64,000 nt of DNA from Bacillota bacterium (GCA_023410445.1 JAEYPT010000009.1:62001-126000), one strand, 5' to 3'; positions 35,634 through 44,546 are shown, counted from the first letter of the stretch. The notes: generated by a model not told the origin, from the letters alone. Numbers and translations: made by a program.

Positions 35634-36842
35634 TCAAATTCCTTCTACAAAATTTTGGAAATTCTCGACCTGCTTCTGAACGTTGAAATCTATTTTTGAG
35701 AGATTTTCCACGAGTTTATTTCTGAGCTCCGGATGACTCAGAAGCGAATCCACTGCATCGGTAATTCCAGATGCAGTAATCGGTGCAATAATTCCGGTTT
35801 CCATATTTTTAATTTGATCGGTTACGGAATTATAATTTGTCACAACAATCGGCCGGCATAGTATTTTAGCTTCGTCCAGAACAACGGATTTCCCCTCAAA
35901 TCTAGACGGCTGCACAAAAATGTCGGCATTTTTTATATAGGGATAGGGGTTTACTCTGCTGCCAAGCAGAGTAAAGACATGCTGTAGCTTTTTCTTTCTA
36001 ATTTGCTTTTCCAGCGCTTTACGCTCGTTGCCTTCTCCGATTACAAACCAGACGAACTGCTTTCCATGTGCCCTTAATTGCTCCGCTGCTTCCACGGCAA
36101 TATCGAACCCTTTGATCGGATGAAGGCGGCCAACGGAAACGATAATACTTTTTCCCCGGATGGACAAAAATTCTCTCGGGAAAAACTTTTCCCCCATATT
36201 GCGAATTATGCTGGGAGACGTCAGGTTGGGCATTACACGAATTTTATTACTCTGATTTGGAAAAAGCTCGGCAAGGCTGCTGGCACATATATTGGAGATC
36301 GTAACGACGGCATCTGTGCGGTCAAGGAATGTCTCTTCCAGCCTGTTGTCGATGTTTATTTTTGAATAATCACTGTGATAATAGGTTATTTTCCTGTTTG
36401 CACGGACTTTATCGACCATATAATATAAAGTTTCACCGCCTGAGTAAGCAATTGCTATGTCATATTTTTGTTTTGGCTCCGGAATCAGGTTGTTGTAATA
36501 TTGAACCCACCTGTTGATTCGAATACGGTCAAACTGCCGGTACTTCATTGTTGACAGGAGGGTATAAAGGTATCGTCTGACCGACAATAAAACAAAACTG
36601 AGCTTCCGATCGGATTTCCGGCGTAAAGTTGTGAGAAAGCTTTGAAACAATATAACAATTTCACGATTGGCGTCAACAATATGTACCGAGGAGGGCACCT
36701 GCGCTAAAAAAGCTCCTCTTTTCTGGAAAAGCAGCAAGTCCACTTGACACTCGGAATAGTCCAATAAGTTCAGAATATTTACCAGGCTTTTTTCAGCGCC
36801 GCCAATTTCAAGCGACATGGCAAGGATCAGTATTTTTCTCAT
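35634..36842 (-). CDS. Family 4 glycosyltransferase
   Basis: 402 residues of GT-B fold. GGAEKSLVNIL is the acceptor-domain signature, and SVGRLHPIKGFDIAVEAA with PSRFEGKSVVLDEAK carry the donor-binding E-x7-E region. Start ATG 36842 follows AGGTGG. It is retaining and cytoplasmic, one of three GT4 enzymes in this operon. Confidence 0.92.
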   Translation of the reverse strand: MRKILILAMSLEIGGAEKSLVNILNLLDYSECQVDLLLFQKRGAFLAQVPSSVHIVDANREIVILFQSFLTTLRRKSDRKLSFVLLSVRRYLYTLLSTMKYRQFDRIRINRWVQYYNNLIPEPKQKYDIAIAYSGGETLYYMVDKVRANRKITYYHSDYSKINIDNRLEETFLDRTDAVVTISNICASSLAELFPNQSNKIRVMPNLTSPSIIRNMGEKFFPREFLSIRGKSIIVSVGRLHPIKGFDIAVEAAEQLRAHGKQFVWFVIGEGNERKALEKQIRKKKLQHVFTLLGSRVNPYPYIKNADIFVQPSRFEGKSVVLDEAKILCRPIVVTNYNSVTDQIKNMETGIIAPITASGITDAVDSLLSHPELRNKLVENLSKIDFNVQKQVENFQNFVEGI

Positions 36843-36872
36843 GCCCTGCACCACCTTTTCTAGCATGTTGCT

Positions 36873-37766
36873 TCAACAAATCGATTTTTTCCAATGCCGA
36901 TTAAAAAAGCAGCCTGCCGGTTTCATAAATAGAGCAAAGCCTCTGCAGCGGAGCCCGTGTAACTGTAAAATTTCCGGTAAAACTGAACACTTTTTGATTT
37001 CCTGATTGTAACAATCATAAATGATAGCTCCCCTGATCCATGAAACCCAGCCGCATCTTGAAATCATCAGTTTTTTGCCACGCAGCATGGAACCATACGG
37101 AGAAGCGAATTTTAACCTTTTATCGTTTTGCGTAAGGCCCTTTTCGAGGTATTCACACTGGTAGATCGGCTGATTGACAAACACGAGCTGATACTTTTCG
37201 CCCATGCTAATCCAGACGATATCTTCGCTTAGAAACTTTTCTCCGGAAAACTCGGGAAACGGATATTTTTTAAGAATGTCTGAGTAAAAAACCTCCGCCA
37301 TATCACCGTTTAATCGACGTTTAATCCGGCATTTAATATGGCTTTCAACAAATTCCTTCTTTGGCAGACTAAGAAGCGGTTCTCCGCGGTCGGTTACTTT
37401 AAGAAAACTAAAGCCGCACAGTCCGGGATGTCCCTCGTATTTCAACTGATATTGAAGAATTGTCTCAATCCCATTTGGAAGCAGAATATCGTCGCTGTCA
37501 ACAATGACGGTTAAGGGCGTTTTTACTTCCGCAATTCCTACATTTATGGCCGTATGTTTTCCGCCGTTTTCCTTATGCAGGTAGCAGGTTTCAAACGCTG
37601 CCTGGGCAATAAAGTTCCGGACAACTTCGTTCGTATGGTCGCTGCTCCCGTCATCGACAATCATCCAGATAAAATCATACGAAGTCTGCCGCATCAGAGA
37701 CTCATACAGGTTTTTGAGAAGTTCCGCTCGGTTATAAGTTGGCGTAAGCACTGTGACAGTCGGCAT
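36873..37766 (-). CDS. Family 2 glycosyltransferase
   Basis: 297 residues; VTVLTPTYNRAELLKNLYE, WMIVDDGSSDHTNEV and VIVDSDDILLPNGI mark the GT-A core. ATG 37766 with AGGAGATC upstream gives the standard start. The C-terminal 60 residues are rich in cysteine and aromatic residues with a weak hydrophobic stretch, possibly membrane-associated. It lies between two GT4 genes. Confidence 0.9.
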   Translation of the reverse strand: MPTVTVLTPTYNRAELLKNLYESLMRQTSYDFIWMIVDDGSSDHTNEVVRNFIAQAAFETCYLHKENGGKHTAINVGIAEVKTPLTVIVDSDDILLPNGIETILQYQLKYEGHPGLCGFSFLKVTDRGEPLLSLPKKEFVESHIKCRIKRRLNGDMAEVFYSDILKKYPFPEFSGEKFLSEDIVWISMGEKYQLVFVNQPIYQCEYLEKGLTQNDKRLKFASPYGSMLRGKKLMISRCGWVSWIRGAIIYDCYNQEIKKCSVLPEILQLHGLRCRGFALFMKPAGCFFNRHWKKSIC

Positions 37767-37780
37767 CGATTGATCTCCTC

Positions 37781-38905
37781 TCATCCCGTTTTCTGAACCG
37801 TTGCGCATCGCCGTGCGCAGCAATAAACGTCGGCAATTTGTTTAACGGAGTCATCCCAGTTATAAGCCTTTAATACGGCTGTTCTTGCCCTTTGCGCGAC
37901 ACCATCTGCAGCGGCGCTTTGCAGGACGGAAGTCAATTTGACTCTCAGGTCATCCGTATCTCCCTTTGCAAATGTATACCCGGTTTTTCCGATGACTTCT
38001 CCGTTTTCAGGAATATCGCTTACGAGGCAGGTACAGCCGTAGCTCATTGCTTCCAAAAGGCCAATTGGCATGCCCTCTGAATCACTGGGCAAGACATACA
38101 GGCTCGCATTAGTGTACAGTTCATCAAGTTCTTCCCCCCGCACAAACCCTGTCATAATCACACGGGGGTCATTGGATGCCATTTGTTTAATTTTTTCTAC
38201 ATAGCCATCGGTAAAGGTGCCCTTGCCTGCAATGACTAGCTTTTTTTCCGTATTGATGGAGGAAAAGGCATTCAGCAAGTAGTGTATTCCTTTTTCAGGA
38301 ACAATACGCCCTAAAAAAAGGACATAGCTGTCCTGTTCCAACCCGTATTTTTCCCTGATGATTGCAGGTTGCCGCTGAACGGGGATGTCGATTCCGTTGG
38401 GAATCACTTCCGTGTTTCTTCCGTAAGTATCTTGAAAGTATGCTTGTTCATGGCGGGACAGCACGATTACCTTGTCGGCATATTTGGCAATTACATTTTC
38501 TCCCAGTTTCATAAACCACTTGGCGAATTTTCCCCATTTGGAGCTTTTCCAATTGAGCCCATGAACCGTGGCCACTGTTTTAATACCAAATAGGTGCGGA
38601 AGAAAAAGCATAACGGACGGCCCAATTGCATGATAATGAATCACATCGTAATGCCCAAACAAGGCGTGAACCGTAGCAAAAAAAGAATAAGTTACCGCAT
38701 CCAAACTCTTCGTACAGATGGTGGGAACATTGATAATACTGATTCCCTTATAATCATGCAGAAGTGGAAATCCTTTTTTTCTGCGGTTATAAACGGTCAC
38801 ATCATGCCCCATGGCCGCAAGCCGCACAGCAAGCTGCTCGACGTGGATTTCCACGCCGCCCTCGCGGGAGGGAATCCGTTTTTGTCCTATCATCGCGATT
38901 CTCAA
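37781..38905 (-). CDS. Family 4 glycosyltransferase (DUF1972/rhamnosyltransferase-like)
   Basis: 374 residues. IAMIGQKRIPSREGGVEIHVEQLA is the N-terminal pattern of DUF1972-type transferases, which often add rhamnose or an early sugar. The donor site is FLGRIVPEKGIHYLLNA and PSDSEGMPIGLLEAMSYG. The chosen TTG start overlaps the upstream stop as TTGA, with AGGAG eight bases before it inside the upstream gene. Confidence 0.9.
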   Translation of the reverse strand: MRIAMIGQKRIPSREGGVEIHVEQLAVRLAAMGHDVTVYNRRKKGFPLLHDYKGISIINVPTICTKSLDAVTYSFFATVHALFGHYDVIHYHAIGPSVMLFLPHLFGIKTVATVHGLNWKSSKWGKFAKWFMKLGENVIAKYADKVIVLSRHEQAYFQDTYGRNTEVIPNGIDIPVQRQPAIIREKYGLEQDSYVLFLGRIVPEKGIHYLLNAFSSINTEKKLVIAGKGTFTDGYVEKIKQMASNDPRVIMTGFVRGEELDELYTNASLYVLPSDSEGMPIGLLEAMSYGCTCLVSDIPENGEVIGKTGYTFAKGDTDDLRVKLTSVLQSAAADGVAQRARTAVLKAYNWDDSVKQIADVYCCARRCATVQKTG

Positions 38906-40038
38906 TTTGCAATCTCCTGCCATTTATCAAGATAATATTCCTGCAGCTTTCCTGCCTCACGGGCAACGTCAAACCCTGCCAACCTGATTTCCTCTTCACG
39001 GCTGCGTCGTTCCGCCGTCTGCTGGTCAAGAATCTTTTTAGCCCACTCTCCTGGCGGAGAATTTAAAGAGAGAAACTGGCAGTTGTCTGATATCTGTGCT
39101 TCTCTGGATACGGCATCGGAAAAAAAACAGGGCAAATCAGCTGCCTGCGCTTCGACTCCGACGACGGGAATGCCCTCATAGTGAGAAGGCAGAACAAAGA
39201 CGTCTATCGCCTGCAACAGATTCAGGACATCGCTGCGGATACCTAAAAAATGCACCTTTGATTGCAGCCCGAGCCGCAAAACTTTCTGATGTATTTTTTC
39301 CTTATCTTCCCCGTCGCCGATTAGCAGAAGAACTGAATTGGAATGCAGTTTGCGCAAGCTATCGAATATTTCAATCAGATAATCTTGATTTTTCGGGTAG
39401 GTAAAACGGCCGATATGTCCCACAGTAAAGTTATCATTTAGGGCAAGTGCTTTTCGTGTCTGTTTTCTAATCGATTCATTGTATGAAAAATCTTTTGCCT
39501 GAATCGCATTTTTCATTATGGTGAAGTTATGAGACTGATATATCTTTTCCCCAAATAAAAAGCATGCGGCTTCCTTACCGCATGCAAAGAAGTCAGTCGC
39601 AAATGAAGGAATTCTGTTTTTTGCCATCCATTTGATAGGTAACTTTAAGTTTTTGTCAATAGATGTACTGTGGCTGTGCGCGATTCTGATCGGGACTTTC
39701 GCTTTTTTTGCAGCAGCAAGAGGAAAAACCGACATTGCGTCGATGTGGGAATGGACAATTTTGTACTCCGGATGTTCTAAAAAAAATCGGTCCATATAAG
39801 AAAAATATCGGATGTAATTTTGGGGATACAGTCTGGGGGCGCGATAGATTCTTCCTCCCAGCGATATAATTTCCGAATCATAGTCGCCGGAGTCCGGACG
39901 ATGCGTCAAAAAATCGAACTGCACCTGATTACGGTCAATATTGCGGTAGTAATTCATCAGCATCGTTTCAAGACCCGCACGGTCCATTTTGTTGACAACC
40001 TGCAATATACGAATCGTGGCTTCACACCTGCTTTTCAT
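38902..40038 (-). CDS. Family 4 glycosyltransferase (EpsF-like), first gene of operon
   Basis: 378 residues. ILQVVNKMDRAGLETMLMNYYR is the hallmark of EpsF-type glycosyltransferases; the donor site is HIGRFTYPKNQDYLIEIF and PSHYEGIPVVGVEAQAA. ATG 40038 lacks a clear ribosome site. An AGGTGTG further in, before an ATT codon at the family start, might be the true initiation region, so the start is uncertain. It is preceded by a long leader. Confidence 0.87.
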   Translation of the reverse strand: MKSRCEATIRILQVVNKMDRAGLETMLMNYYRNIDRNQVQFDFLTHRPDSGDYDSEIISLGGRIYRAPRLYPQNYIRYFSYMDRFFLEHPEYKIVHSHIDAMSVFPLAAAKKAKVPIRIAHSHSTSIDKNLKLPIKWMAKNRIPSFATDFFACGKEAACFLFGEKIYQSHNFTIMKNAIQAKDFSYNESIRKQTRKALALNDNFTVGHIGRFTYPKNQDYLIEIFDSLRKLHSNSVLLLIGDGEDKEKIHQKVLRLGLQSKVHFLGIRSDVLNLLQAIDVFVLPSHYEGIPVVGVEAQAADLPCFFSDAVSREAQISDNCQFLSLNSPPGEWAKKILDQQTAERRSREEEIRLAGFDVAREAGKLQEYYLDKWQEIAN

Positions 40039-40236
40039 TTGATGATTATATGCCAAAGTGCCAACAGTCCAGGCCGTGCTTTACGTCAAGACGGTGAATC
40101 TATTGCTTCGTTTATGCTCAACTTCGCTCGGAAGCGGGACTACGATGACCTTCGAACGTTATGTAAGGATACCTGCGTCAGAATACAAAAGAAAGATTTA
40201 CATAGGAAATCTTTCATGTTTATACAAACTTGTTCT

Positions 40237-40265
40237 ATTATAGCATTTATGGTAAATAATGTAAA
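40237..40265 (-). promoter_or_regulatory. Promoter of the exopolysaccharide operon
   Basis: Minus-strand TTTACA-17-TATAAT with TG one base before the -10 (TGCTATAAT). It implies a leader of about 190 bases before the first glycosyltransferase. On the opposite strand the leader contains a coding-like remnant (GESIASFMLNFARKRDYDD, about 40090-40190) of unknown origin. The remaining spacer to 40440 is very AT-rich. Confidence 0.65.
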
Positions 40266-40456
40266 TTATAATTATGAAGTAATATTTCTCCTTCTCTATG
40301 AAACTAATTATTTAATTTTTCTATGTCTCTTTTCAATTATTTATATATTTAGTCGAAAGAGCATGCAATACCAAGATGAAATTATTAAACATCGAATTAT
40401 AAATTTTCTGTAAACTATGAAAATATTAGTCTTAAATTATACGATTAGGACTCATT

Positions 40457-40499
40457 TGTTAGAATCCTGTTAGAATCCGTTGGAGGTGTCTGTTACACT
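40457..40499 (+). promoter_or_regulatory. Tandem 11-base repeats before a TACACT -10 box
   Basis: TGTTAGAATCC is repeated perfectly head to tail (40457-40467, 40468-40478). A TACACT box follows at 40494-40499, with the second repeat occupying the -35 position. The 11-base period equals one DNA turn, as for OmpR/PhoB-type activators. The target is presumably the surface-protein gene at 40639. A perfect 18-base palindrome (ATCTGCCAT and its complement) lies at 40555-40572. Confidence 0.5.
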
Positions 40500-40638
40500 G
40501 AATCTAGGGATGTAATTATCACGATTTCCGCCTGATTCCAGCAAAAAATACTCCATCTGCCATATGGCAGATATCATCCGGATTTTCCGCTCAAAAATTA
40601 AAGGCTTCATTTTCAGCGGTTCGAAAGGAAGAGAGAAC

Positions 40639-41936
40639 ATGAAGAAAAATCCAATTGGTCAAAAAGCGCTTTCATTATTGCTCAGCCTCACTCTGATCCT
40701 CAGCATTTTCGGGGTTGACACAATGAGTGCGTTCGCCGCACAGGACAGCGGAATCAAGCGGGCTCAACTACTGCAATTACTGTGAGAACAAAGGCGCAGG
40801 ACGGCACAACCACGAGGGCCTACACGATTCAGGTCATGAGATTAAAGTCATCCGACGCGGCGCTGAGTAGCCTTACGCTCAGTTCCGGCGCGCTTTCCCC
40901 GACGTTCTCCCCCGACACAACGGATTATACGGTTAACGTTGGCAGCAGTGTGTCCGAAGTGACGGTCACTCCCGTCACAAGGGGACCAGATGCCACCTAT
41001 ACCGTCAACGGTATTTTACCAACAGCAGGTCAAACGGGCGTCAATATTGCTTTGAATCAAACAGGCTCAACTACTGCAATTCCTGTTGAAGTAACGGCAC
41101 CGGACGGAACAACAACGAAAATATACACGCTGAACATCGCGCGCGCATCGGATAATTCCACTTACAATTCATCCGTGCCATCCCTGCCCGTTTCCGTAGC
41201 TGACACCTCGACAAATACAACGGCTGATCTTTCCGGCGCGACATTCCCGTCGGGGATAACAGGGGTTACGCTTTCTGTTTCACCAGAGACGGCGACCGGC
41301 GCTCCGACAGAAACAACGGGAGGCGCTTCCGACCAGACTGGCAGTACAGTTTATCACCTTGCAATTTCACAGACGGGCCTGAATGTGATCGGCTCCCCGT
41401 TCATCTACGATATCAAGCTCCTCGACCAGAACGGGACCCCGATTACGTCCTTTACCGGTAGCGTTACCGTCAGGGTGACCGTCCCCGCCGGAATTCACGG
41501 CACGCCCCATATTTTCCGGTACGAGGACAGCACGGGTACGTTCACCGACCTCGGTGCGACGATGCAGGGCGGCTATCTAGTCTTTACTACCACCCATTTC
41601 AGCTATTATGTCATCGCAGGAACGGGCGATTCCGTGACGCTGGACACCAAAAGCGATCAGCTCCCCGTGGGCGGCAGTTACCAGATCGGCGTCAAGCTTA
41701 CAGGGACAAAGGCCGCATCAGTGAAGGTCGCTTCCACCAACAACAAAGTCGCAGCCGCAGAAAGGCTGAAAAACGGCAATGTTCAGGTGACTGCAAAAGG
41801 TACCGGCACGGCCTATATCATGATTGATGTCTACGACAGCAAAAATCATCCGCTGACCCACGCGTCCGTGCGCGTGGATGTGAAAACAAGCAACCGGTCG
41901 CGAGGAGACTCCACAAGGCAGATCGGAGTATTCTAA
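40639..41936 (+). pseudogene. Cadherin-like surface protein, frameshifted
   Basis: The first part (40639-40785) encodes a clear signal peptide (MKKNPIGQKALSLLLSLTLI to MSAFAAQD) with a good ribosome site, but runs out of frame into a stop. The remainder, from about 40750 in another frame to 41936, encodes the tail of one cadherin-like repeat (GSTTAITVRTKAQDGTTTRAY), a full cadherin-like beta-sandwich domain (SLTLSSGALSPTFSPDTTDY to TTTKIYTLNIARA), a middle region and a C-terminal Ig-like domain (VGGSYQIGVKL to HASVRVDVK). The short first repeat suggests an internal deletion between repeats. A surface-exposed adhesion or wall protein is inferred; there is no LPXTG or S-layer anchor. Confidence 0.75.
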
Positions 41937-41958
41937 ATTATATTTTCAAAGCGAAGGA

Positions 41959-41986
41959 TGGAAACCGGAACCGGTTCCGGTTTCCA
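41959..41986. repeat. Perfect 28-base palindrome
   Basis: TGGAAACCGGAACC is followed directly by its reverse complement. A shorter relative (CGGAACCGGTTCCG) occurs at 44832-44845. The palindrome begins 23 bases after the surface-protein stop and opens a series of hairpins. Confidence 0.8.
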
Positions 41987-42071
41987 ATGCACAAAGACCC
42001 TGAACAGATCCAATCGAATCTGTGTAGGGCCTAATTTTACTTGGGTGGAATGCCTCAGATCAAGCAGCCGT

Positions 42072-42120
42072 GTGGTATGTAAAGGTCGTACATACCAACG
42101 GTTGCGGACCTCCGCAACCA
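42072..42120. repeat. Two consecutive hairpins in a gene-free spacer
   Basis: GGTATGTA pairs with TACATACC (about 42075-42097), and GGTTGCGGA pairs with TCCGCAACC immediately after. Together with the 28-base palindrome and the following terminator they form a chain of four stems within 220 bases. Confidence 0.6.
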
Positions 42121-42128
42121 AACAAGTG

Positions 42129-42175
42129 TTCGTCAACATTTACGGTTAATTAGCCGTTAATGTTGACGAATTTTT
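42129..42175 (+). terminator. Terminator-like hairpin
   Basis: TTCGTCAACATTTACGG pairs with CCGTTAATGTTGACGAA with one mismatch across 8 bases, followed by TTTTT. From 42176 to 42525 I see no gene; AGGAG...CTCCT near 42331 and a GC-rich stretch near 42420-42470 may be decayed mobile DNA. Confidence 0.75.
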
Positions 42176-42525
42176 GTTGCATGGAAATTTATGATTTATA
42201 GCGCAAGCTTAAGCTCTTGACATTTCTGTACATAACAATAAGATTAAGGTCCTGAAACGCAATCTTATGGTTACCGCAATTTCCGACGCTTTCGTAAGTA
42301 TTCTGCACATGTTTCACCATTCAACGCAAAAAGGAGCAGCTTGAAGCCACTCCTACTGACATTTCTATTTTTGGGTTACCCCATAGAGTCTAAATTTATA
42401 ACAGATGAAGACCGGTCCCAGGGGAGTTTTCGCTTTGCTGAGAAATCCACCTTGTTGACTCCCGGGAAAAGCCCACATTCATGGAACCTTCACATTCTTT
42501 TCATCCGTTGGCCAAATTGATCAGA

Positions 42526-42551
42526 TAAACTATACCAAAATAAGCCGATGT
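42526..42551 (+). promoter_or_regulatory. Sigma-D (FliA-type) promoter of the chemoreceptor
   Basis: TAAA (42526-42529), 14 bases, GCCGATGT (42544-42551), close to the motility-sigma consensus TAAA-N15-GCCGATAA. It lies 92 bases before the chemoreceptor start. Confidence 0.75.
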
Positions 42552-42642
42552 TTCTCCCTGTTTATGGATTCCTGCTCCGTTTCTCTTTGATATTCACCCT
42601 TACATTTCACAATATGAAACAATAAAGAAAGAGGGATTATTC

Positions 42643-43950
42643 GTGCTAAAGAATATGAAAATTCGTGCCAAGTTGCTTCTTATGTTTCTGTCGATCACTG
42701 TGATTTCCAGTATTGGCAGTGTCGTCAGCCTTTCTCGCATGGGCGGGCCGAGAATCGGAACAATGGAATTGGTCAAAGCCGGCGACGTGGCTAAGAACTT
42801 ATCCGAATCGGAAATAAGAATGTTGAGCTCCTTGAACCTCGCCACTGTATGCGTCGCTATTGTGATATCCATAATCATAGCGCTGCTCGTGTCAAAGGAC
42901 TTCAGCAAGAGAATCAACGTCGTGAAGGACGCGGCAAAAAAGCTTTCCACAGGCGACCTACAGATTTCGGTATCCGACCCCTCGAAAGATGAAATCGGCG
43001 AACTGGGTTCAGCGTTGACAGAAACCAGCGCGAACCTAAAAAACTATATTTCAAGCCTGAGCATTAACCTGAAAAAGATGGCGGACGGCGATTTGCGCAT
43101 TCAGCAAGCGACAAATTTCCGTGGCGACTTTGTCGAGCTGGCCGACTCCATGAATGAGATCGCAGCGTCGCTGAACGCGATCATCACGCAGATCAATCAG
43201 GCTTCGGAGCAGGTTTCCAGCGGTTCCGGCCAACTTTCCACAGGTGCCGATGTACTGGCTCAGGGTGCGACGGAACAGGCCAGTTCCATTGAGGAACTTT
43301 CCGCGACTCTGACGGAAATTTCAGAGGACATCCGGCAAAACGCCCAGGATGCAGCCGATGCCAGCCAAAACGTTTCTAAAGTCAATAAGGAACTGGACAA
43401 TGGCAGCCGAAAGATGCAGCAAATGACGGAAGCCATGCAAAGAATCAGCGATTCTTCCAACCAAATTGAGGCAATTATCAAAACGATTGCGGATATTGCT
43501 TTTCAGACCAACATTCTGTCCCTGAACGCGGCTGTGGAGGCTGCGCGGGCCGGAGAAGCCGGGAAAGGCTTTTCTGTTGTGGCCGACGAAGTGCGAAACC
43601 TTGCCGGGAAAAGTTCCGAAGCGGCCAAAAACACGGCGGAACTGATCCAGCATTCCATTGCAACGGTAGAAGACGGTGCAGAGATTGCTTCCGCCACCTC
43701 GGAGTCTTTACAGAAGATTGTCGGTGGAACAAAGCAGGTTGCGGAACAGATTGACCGAATTGCGCAAAATTCCAACCACCAGGCGAGTTCCATCGACCAA
43801 ATCACTTTGGGGGTCAACCAGATTTCCAGCGTCATCCAAACCAATTCCGCCACGGCGGAAGAAAGCGCCGCCGCCGTCCGGGAACTGACGGAACAGACGA
43901 ACAAGATGAAGCAACTGGTCGAAGTTTTCCAACTGGAAAGCTTACAATAG
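42643..43950 (+). CDS. Methyl-accepting chemotaxis protein with minimal sensor loop
   Basis: 435 residues. Transmembrane helix 1 is at about 11-28 and helix 2 at about 65-84, leaving only some 36 residues outside where a four-helix-bundle ligand domain of about 150 residues is usual. A HAMP domain (SKDFSKRINVVKDAAKKLST) and a complete signalling domain follow, with the hairpin tip FQTNILSLNAAVEAARAGEAG. The start is GTG with GAGGG eight bases upstream. It would couple to CheW/CheA and flagellar switching. The retained ends of the sensor region suggest an internal deletion. Confidence 0.9.
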   Translation: MLKNMKIRAKLLLMFLSITVISSIGSVVSLSRMGGPRIGTMELVKAGDVAKNLSESEIRMLSSLNLATVCVAIVISIIIALLVSKDFSKRINVVKDAAKKLSTGDLQISVSDPSKDEIGELGSALTETSANLKNYISSLSINLKKMADGDLRIQQATNFRGDFVELADSMNEIAASLNAIITQINQASEQVSSGSGQLSTGADVLAQGATEQASSIEELSATLTEISEDIRQNAQDAADASQNVSKVNKELDNGSRKMQQMTEAMQRISDSSNQIEAIIKTIADIAFQTNILSLNAAVEAARAGEAGKGFSVVADEVRNLAGKSSEAAKNTAELIQHSIATVEDGAEIASATSESLQKIVGGTKQVAEQIDRIAQNSNHQASSIDQITLGVNQISSVIQTNSATAEESAAAVRELTEQTNKMKQLVEVFQLESLQ

Positions 43951-44203
43951 GCTAAGAAATGGGGGATATCGAGTTTGTTGACTTCTCCCGAGATTCTTAT
44001 TTGCGCATCAGAAAAATCAAAATTGCAGTAAGAAGATAGGTTCCCACATTAAGACCGGTTTTGCCAACTCTGCTGTGTTTACCCGGGAATGAATCAGCGA
44101 TAAGGCAGCAACATATACAACCCTTTTTGTCATAAACGTACGGCGCGGAGTTGCTGCCTCTTACGGAGTCGGAAATAAACGCTGAATTCGAAAACAATAT
44201 AGT
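43951..44203. other. Spacer without a supported gene
   Basis: 253 bases between the chemoreceptor and the second deacetylase fragment. A minus-strand short reading frame here has no ribosome site or recognisable motif. Confidence 0.4.
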
Positions 44204-44486
44204 CTATTTTAAAGAGTTACCCGATGCAATGTTGTTCGGCACCTGCATCCCAGCGGCATCGATCGAATAATTGTCTTTATAAATCAACTGTGAGACAGGG
44301 ACGATGGAGTACCCCTGAGCCTGCAGGGTTTGCAGGACGGTGGGCAGTGCGGCGGGCGTGTTTTTCGCCCCGTTGTGGAACAGCACGATGGAGCCAGGCC
44401 TTACCCGCTGCAGTACCCGGTCCAAAATCTGCTTCGGAGTAGGGTCTTTCCAAATCAAGAGAATCATCGTTAGATACTAAAATAAA
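44204..44486 (-). pseudogene. Polysaccharide deacetylase, 3' fragment (copy B, frameshifted)
   Basis: Encodes WKDPTPKQILDRVLQRV, PGSIVLFHNGAKNTPAALP and LQAQGYSIVPVSQLIYKD, the C-terminal part of a NodB-type deacetylase. One extra T (GATTTGG where copy A has GATTGG) shifts the frame at NDDSLD, and all upstream parts, including the catalytic HxxxH motif, are missing. It matches copy A at 27602-27885 at roughly 80% by eye, with the same 5' break and the same orientation. Expression is unlikely. Confidence 0.78.
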
Positions 44487-44510
44487 ATGAATAAATATAA
44501 ATTCTATAGA

Positions 44511-44546
44511 TCGAGAGGGCATACGGGATTTAACCGATATGCCTTC
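44511..44546. repeat. Imperfect hairpin related to the 18005-18049 repeat
   Basis: GAGGGCATACGG and CCGATATGCCTTC form an imperfect stem; the following TCAATTTATGCCTG resembles TCAGTTTATGTCCTG after the hairpin at 18005. The rest of 44547-45100 has no supported gene; it contains a CGGAACCGGTTCCG palindrome with a T run at 44829-44851 and a short reading frame starting MEKNIKDHYTLWF near 44666 that may be a fragment. Confidence 0.45.

Noticed and set aside
41958..42149. 63-codon frame after the surface protein
   Set aside because: Coincides with a chain of palindromes and hairpins; the reading is explained by structure rather than coding.
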